Part shown: positions 62,401 through 64,000 of the stretch, piece after piece
How the letters are laid out: every line of letters starts with the position of its first letter
Position numbering within the stretch: the first letter of the stretch is position 1
Source of the DNA: Myxococcales bacterium
GTDB taxonomy: Bacteria > Myxococcota_A > Polyangia > Nannocystales > Nannocystaceae
Assembly (NCBI GenBank): GCA_020633295.1
Contig: JACKDW010000003.1
Coordinates: 682,001-746,000, forward strand
Length of the DNA stretch: 64,000 nucleotides
Direction: 5' to 3'
Made by a program: the position numbers and the translations under genes
The notes under the pieces: model-generated
Told to the model about the DNA's origin: nothing
The model's input: only the letters and a program-made list of their open reading frames with translations
The model's database searches: none

Positions 62401-62653
62401 GCGCGATCACAAGATCGAGGAGCTCGTCGCCCAGGGCGAGCGCATCATGGGTCAGTTCCGGCGCACCTCGGAGCTCGCCGCGCGCCTCGAGAGCAAGATC
62501 GAGCAGCTGCAGGCGCTCAACGTGCGCAACGAGGAGCGCCTGATCAAGGCGCACCGCCGCATCCAGCTCGACGCCGAGTGGCGCGCTCGCTCGGAGCGCG
62601 CGCTGGCGATCGCCATGGAGATGGTCGACAACGACGCGGACGACGACGCGTGA
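59492..62653 (+). CDS. Receiver domain/Pro-rich/Glu-Ala-rich/coiled-coil protein (FrzS/RomR-like build)
   Basis: This 1,053-residue protein starts best at the ATG at 59492 behind AGGAG; an upstream ATG at 59438 adds 18 residues. Residues 5-120 are a canonical receiver with Asp54 (phospho-acceptor, VIVIDVNLPDKSG), Thr83 and Lys108. A Pro-rich stretch (about 130-290) is followed by VDVDVDVD, a very long Glu/Ala/Asp-rich section (about 310-830) and a C-terminal coiled coil (about 900-1025: RELAERERTLAERERALTAASRRAEQLERELSAR). Myxococcus FrzS (receiver plus coiled coil) and RomR (receiver, Pro-rich, Glu-rich) are similar in plan and act as polarity proteins for gliding. A scaffold role is likely. 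The sulfotransferase start overlaps the stop. Confidence 0.88.
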   Translation: MSEHRMLIVDRERAAARALMNRLGEFALEIVLASSAREAQDAVAESNFDVIVIDVNLPDKSGLMLFSTLKRDQALAGTKFVITGRGVPETTFESHKKLSRHAELYLHKPYRKKLLVSFLEEEVGVPKAARGARRFSSLRPGAPPPTPQRRSTTASYPTVGGLEPKRPSAPPVTSKPTTLSGRGLPPAPPPTPRRVPPPPTSSSSSRPALTPTETPLDPKLEELRQLANMNDRGTTPRAPERSPVTSPAPTVRPTEAKAPVAGFRPVQSAPSSSSPSPSPTTTDFEDDMLDDLFDVDVDVDVDVDVDVDEPAESAVDEIPISIEDVGARDAASPEPAEESSVARAPSETSAPVEEEAPAAALESSSDAGAAVAGQSDARDEADAEASVPEAGEAPDASPAAPESAAERADEAADESADESADESADESADESAAERADENAAERADENAEERADENAEERAEAEEPRADDERDEASAVETPADDEREEAVASADEAAGAAESHEEAEADAARETGAPGSETGEESEEAGPPAVEEPSVEAPADPAEASSDAAAEATRDADASADESAEVDGGEAAGAGAQVEPSEPAEAGPEPADVVASEPAEEVAEVAEAAAEEPAEEAAATPAEEAVVTPAEEAAEEPAEERTEERTEEPEQESAEAPAEESGAETAVPAEQAAREPAEEVAEEPAAEATAAEPADLVEEPLGPGEEAAETPVEEAAEESAEEAAEEAAAESAAESAEESAEEPAAEAAAEVAETPAEESAEEAAEEVAEEVAEEAAEEAAEEAAEEVAEEAVEETRVEQVAATPEVAKPDGAREAPAGNDDAKAPARVGAGVGAGPVATPTPSRPGAIDLSMLAAKAGGGPIASKLSDEVALNMDSLAEDPDVGLEGIDAMIRKLNAGKQRRERALKSERRNQQQRVRELEQQVAGNERALAERARELAERERTLAERERALTAASRRAEQLERELSARDHKIEELVAQGERIMGQFRRTSELAARLESKIEQLQALNVRNEERLIKAHRRIQLDAEWRARSERALAIAMEMVDNDADDDA
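60374..60415 (+). repeat. GTCGAC hexanucleotide repeat, seven copies
   Basis: Seven perfect GTCGAC units encode the Val-Asp run between the Pro-rich and Glu-Ala-rich parts. Confidence 0.93.
60725..60880 (+). repeat. 12-bp and 24-bp repeats encoding Ala-Asp-Glu-Ser/Asn units
   Basis: Five perfect GCGGACGAGAGC units (60725-60784) encode ADES. They are followed by three and a part 24-base units beginning GCGGCGGAGC or GCGGAGGAGC and ending GACGAAAAC (from 60785), encoding AAERADEN or AEERADEN. Confidence 0.9.
61612..61880 (+). repeat. Degenerate GAGGAAGCCGCG repeat region
   Basis: Many variants of a 12-base GAGGAAGCCGCG/GAGGAAGTCGCG unit in tandem encode EEAA, EEVA and EESA steps in the highly acidic part. 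Unlike the earlier array, units vary, so this section is older or under selection. Confidence 0.85.
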
Positions 62654-63588
62654 GCGAGGACGTCGCGCGCGCGAGCCCTGAGGGCGAGCCGCCCGGCGGC
62701 CTCCCGCCGTGGATCAACCCGGACACCCAGCGCGCGCTCGAGTGGCGCGACGGCGACATCGTGATCTCGGTGCCCGCGAAGAGCGGGACGACCTGGACGA
62801 TGAACATCGTCCACCAGCTGCGCGCCGCCGGAGACCCTGACTTCAAGGACATCTACAGGGAGGTCCCCTGGCTCGAGCTCGTCGAGCGACCGGGGCAGAC
62901 GCCCGACGAGCTGCTCGCGCGCTGGCGGGCGATGCCGCGGACGCGTCGTCGCGCGTTCAAGACCCACGCGGCGCCGCCGCAGCTGCCGTATCTCGCCCCT
63001 GGCGAGGGTCCGGCGGTCCGCTACGTCGTCGTGGCGCGCAACCCCGAGGAGTCGCTGGTCTCGCTCAAGCCCTTCCTCGAGAGTCACTCGGACGCCTTCT
63101 ACGCGCTGTGGGACGTCGAGCGGCCGGGGCTGACGCGGCCGGACTTCGCGAGCTTCTTTGACGAGGTCGTCCACGAGCGCGGCTTCGACGCCCAGCAGTT
63201 CGAGTTCGTCAACGCCTGGTGGCCGCTGCGGCGGGCGGCGAACGTCCACCTGGTGCACTTCTCGGCGCTCAAGCGCGCGCCCGAGCGCGCGATCCGGGCG
63301 CTCGCCGAGTTCCTCGGCTTCACGCCGCCGGCGGAGCGCTGGCCGGTGATCCTCGAGTGCTGCTCGTTCCCGTGGATGAAGGCCCGACAGGAGCGCTTCG
63401 AGGCCGCGACGGTGTGCGACGTCCCGGTGCTCAACCCCGGCGCAATGATCCGCAAGGGCAAGCTCGGCGCCGCGGCGGAGGACGGGATGACCGACGCGAT
63501 CGCGGCCCGCGTGCGCGCGCTCGGGGAGCGGCTCGTCGACGACCCGCGCGCGCTCGCCTGGCACTACGGCGGCGGCCCGCTGCCCTGA
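62650..63588 (+). CDS. Cytosolic-type sulfotransferase
   Basis: This 312-residue enzyme transfers sulfate from PAPS to a hydroxyl or amine. The 5'-phosphosulfate loop is SVPAKSGTTWTMN (about 40-52), the catalytic-His candidate is in RAFKTHAAPPQLPY, the 3'-phosphate motif is VVVARNPEESLVSL, and RKGKLG near 276 is the RKGxxG PAPS motif seen in SULT enzymes. The GTG at 62650 overlaps the previous TGA (GTGA), so it is translationally coupled to the receiver/coiled-coil gene. The acceptor is unknown: sterol, lipid or sugar are possible. Confidence 0.92.
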   Translation: MSEDVARASPEGEPPGGLPPWINPDTQRALEWRDGDIVISVPAKSGTTWTMNIVHQLRAAGDPDFKDIYREVPWLELVERPGQTPDELLARWRAMPRTRRRAFKTHAAPPQLPYLAPGEGPAVRYVVVARNPEESLVSLKPFLESHSDAFYALWDVERPGLTRPDFASFFDEVVHERGFDAQQFEFVNAWWPLRRAANVHLVHFSALKRAPERAIRALAEFLGFTPPAERWPVILECCSFPWMKARQERFEAATVCDVPVLNPGAMIRKGKLGAAAEDGMTDAIAARVRALGERLVDDPRALAWHYGGGPLP

Positions 63589-63594
63589 GCGTCT

Positions 63595-63613
63595 CCTTCA
63601 AGAAGCTTGAAGG
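63595..63613. terminator. Hairpin after the sulfotransferase gene
   Basis: The inverted repeat CCTTCAAG-AAG-CTTGAAGG lies seven bases after the stop codon. It is AT-richer than its surroundings and has no U-tract. It sits between convergent genes and may serve both. Confidence 0.5.
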
Positions 63614-63708
63614 GACATGTTGTACGCGCGCGGCTCACGGGAGCCGGCCGCGCGCCTGCCGACGCCATGGCGACAACGACCCCAGAGGCGTCCGTGGAGC
63701 TTCGCGAG

Positions 63709-64000
63709 CTAGGTCCCGCTGCTGGGGACGCCGTAGTCAGGCTCGGGGGCCCCGGTCGTCGACGTCTCGCTGGTCTCGGTGGTCCCGCCGGTGGTGGCGG
63801 GGACGCCGTAGGCGGGCTGATCGGTGGTCGAGGTCGTCGTCGTCGTCATGTCGCCCGTGGTGGTCCCGCTGGTGGTGGCGGGGACGCCGTAGGCGGGCTG
63901 CGCCGTGGTCGGGTAGGCGGTCGAGGACGACGAGGACGTCGAGCCCGTGGACGATCCGGTCGACGACGTGTTGGTCTCCGACGCGCTCATCTCGGTGTCG
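63709..64000 (-). CDS. YGVP-motif surface lipoprotein, C-terminal part
   Basis: This minus-strand gene enters from the right edge; only the last 96 residues or so are inside the window. They are Thr/Ser/Gly-rich with three spaced motifs: AYGVPATTSGTT, AYGVPATTGGTT and a final DYGVPSSGT before the stop. In Nannocystaceae, short lipoproteins ending in repeated YGVP motifs are numerous; I recall them only as uncharacterised. The Met at 63990 is in frame but internal-looking, so the true start (with signal peptide and Cys) should lie beyond 64000. Confidence 0.75.
   Translation of the reverse strand, partial: DTEMSASETNTSSTGSSTGSTSSSSSTAYPTTAQPAYGVPATTSGTTTGDMTTTTTSTTDQPAYGVPATTGGTTETSETSTTGAPEPDYGVPSSGT

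Overview
The window looks like chromosomal DNA of a sterol-type, Nannocystaceae-like myxobacterium (Nannocystis, Plesiocystis or Enhygromyxa relatives). This is an inference. It rests on very high GC with almost exclusively G/C third codon positions, and on many lipoproteins with a Cys followed by long Ser/Thr/Gly/Asp linkers. Hanks-type Ser/Thr kinases, ECF sigma factors, a MYXO-CTERM sorting tail, FG-GAP surface proteins and YGVP-motif lipoproteins point the same way. No rRNA, tRNA, CRISPR array, prophage or complete insertion sequence was seen.

Layout: 1-6.7 kb holds a histone-like Lys/Ala-rich tail, a class III CoA-transferase, an unknown protein, glutamine synthetase III, a small membrane protein and ApaH. 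6.8-7.9 kb holds a two-gene AhpD-like unit. Its second gene is read here as one selenoprotein across an in-frame UGA that is followed by a SECIS-like hairpin. 7.8-10 kb encodes a haem plus copper (PHM-like) lipoprotein and a small partner lipoprotein. 10-15 kb has a pyrophosphatase-like protein, squalene synthase HpnC, envelope proteins and a flavin amine oxidase. 16.2-19.3 kb is one ECF sigma/Pro-rich/transmembrane/TPR fusion interrupted by two compensating frameshifts. 19.4-23.8 kb has a Coq4-like protein, a kinase-TPR protein and an outer-membrane protein. 24-28.3 kb is a peroxisome-like beta-oxidation pair (SDR-MaoC-3xSCP2 plus SCPx thiolase). 28.6-33.2 kb has two related ECF sigma factors, a TonB-C/AgmX-like protein, a tandem VOC lipoprotein and a kinase.

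33.6-42.3 kb is a decaying, rearranged stretch. It holds a histidine phosphatase, a detached C-terminal domain of an FG-GAP protein, a Cys-rich CAP-like lipoprotein, a kinase remnant, an FG-GAP protein lacking that same C-terminal domain, a VOC protein and a transmembrane Lys/Gln-rich protein. 42.8-51.2 kb is envelope/secretion: a metzincin with MYXO-CTERM, a CapA-like lipoprotein, a rhomboid protease and several membrane or lipoproteins. 51.3-56.7 kb has a Fe-S type PD-(D/E)XK nuclease and four hydrolases likely acting on peptidoglycan or protein (NlpC/P60, zincin, M15 carboxypeptidase, a lipoprotein metalloprotease with an odd RS-repeat N-terminus). 56.8-64 kb has a LuxR-type response regulator, a membrane protein, a PP2C-like phosphatase, a 1,053-residue receiver/Pro-rich/Glu-Ala-rich/coiled-coil protein coupled to a sulfotransferase, and a truncated YGVP lipoprotein at the right edge.

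The strongest new observation is the AhpD-like selenoprotein at 7192-7860. All four catalytic positions of AhpD line up when the UGA is read as selenocysteine, and automatic gene calling would split it into two short genes.
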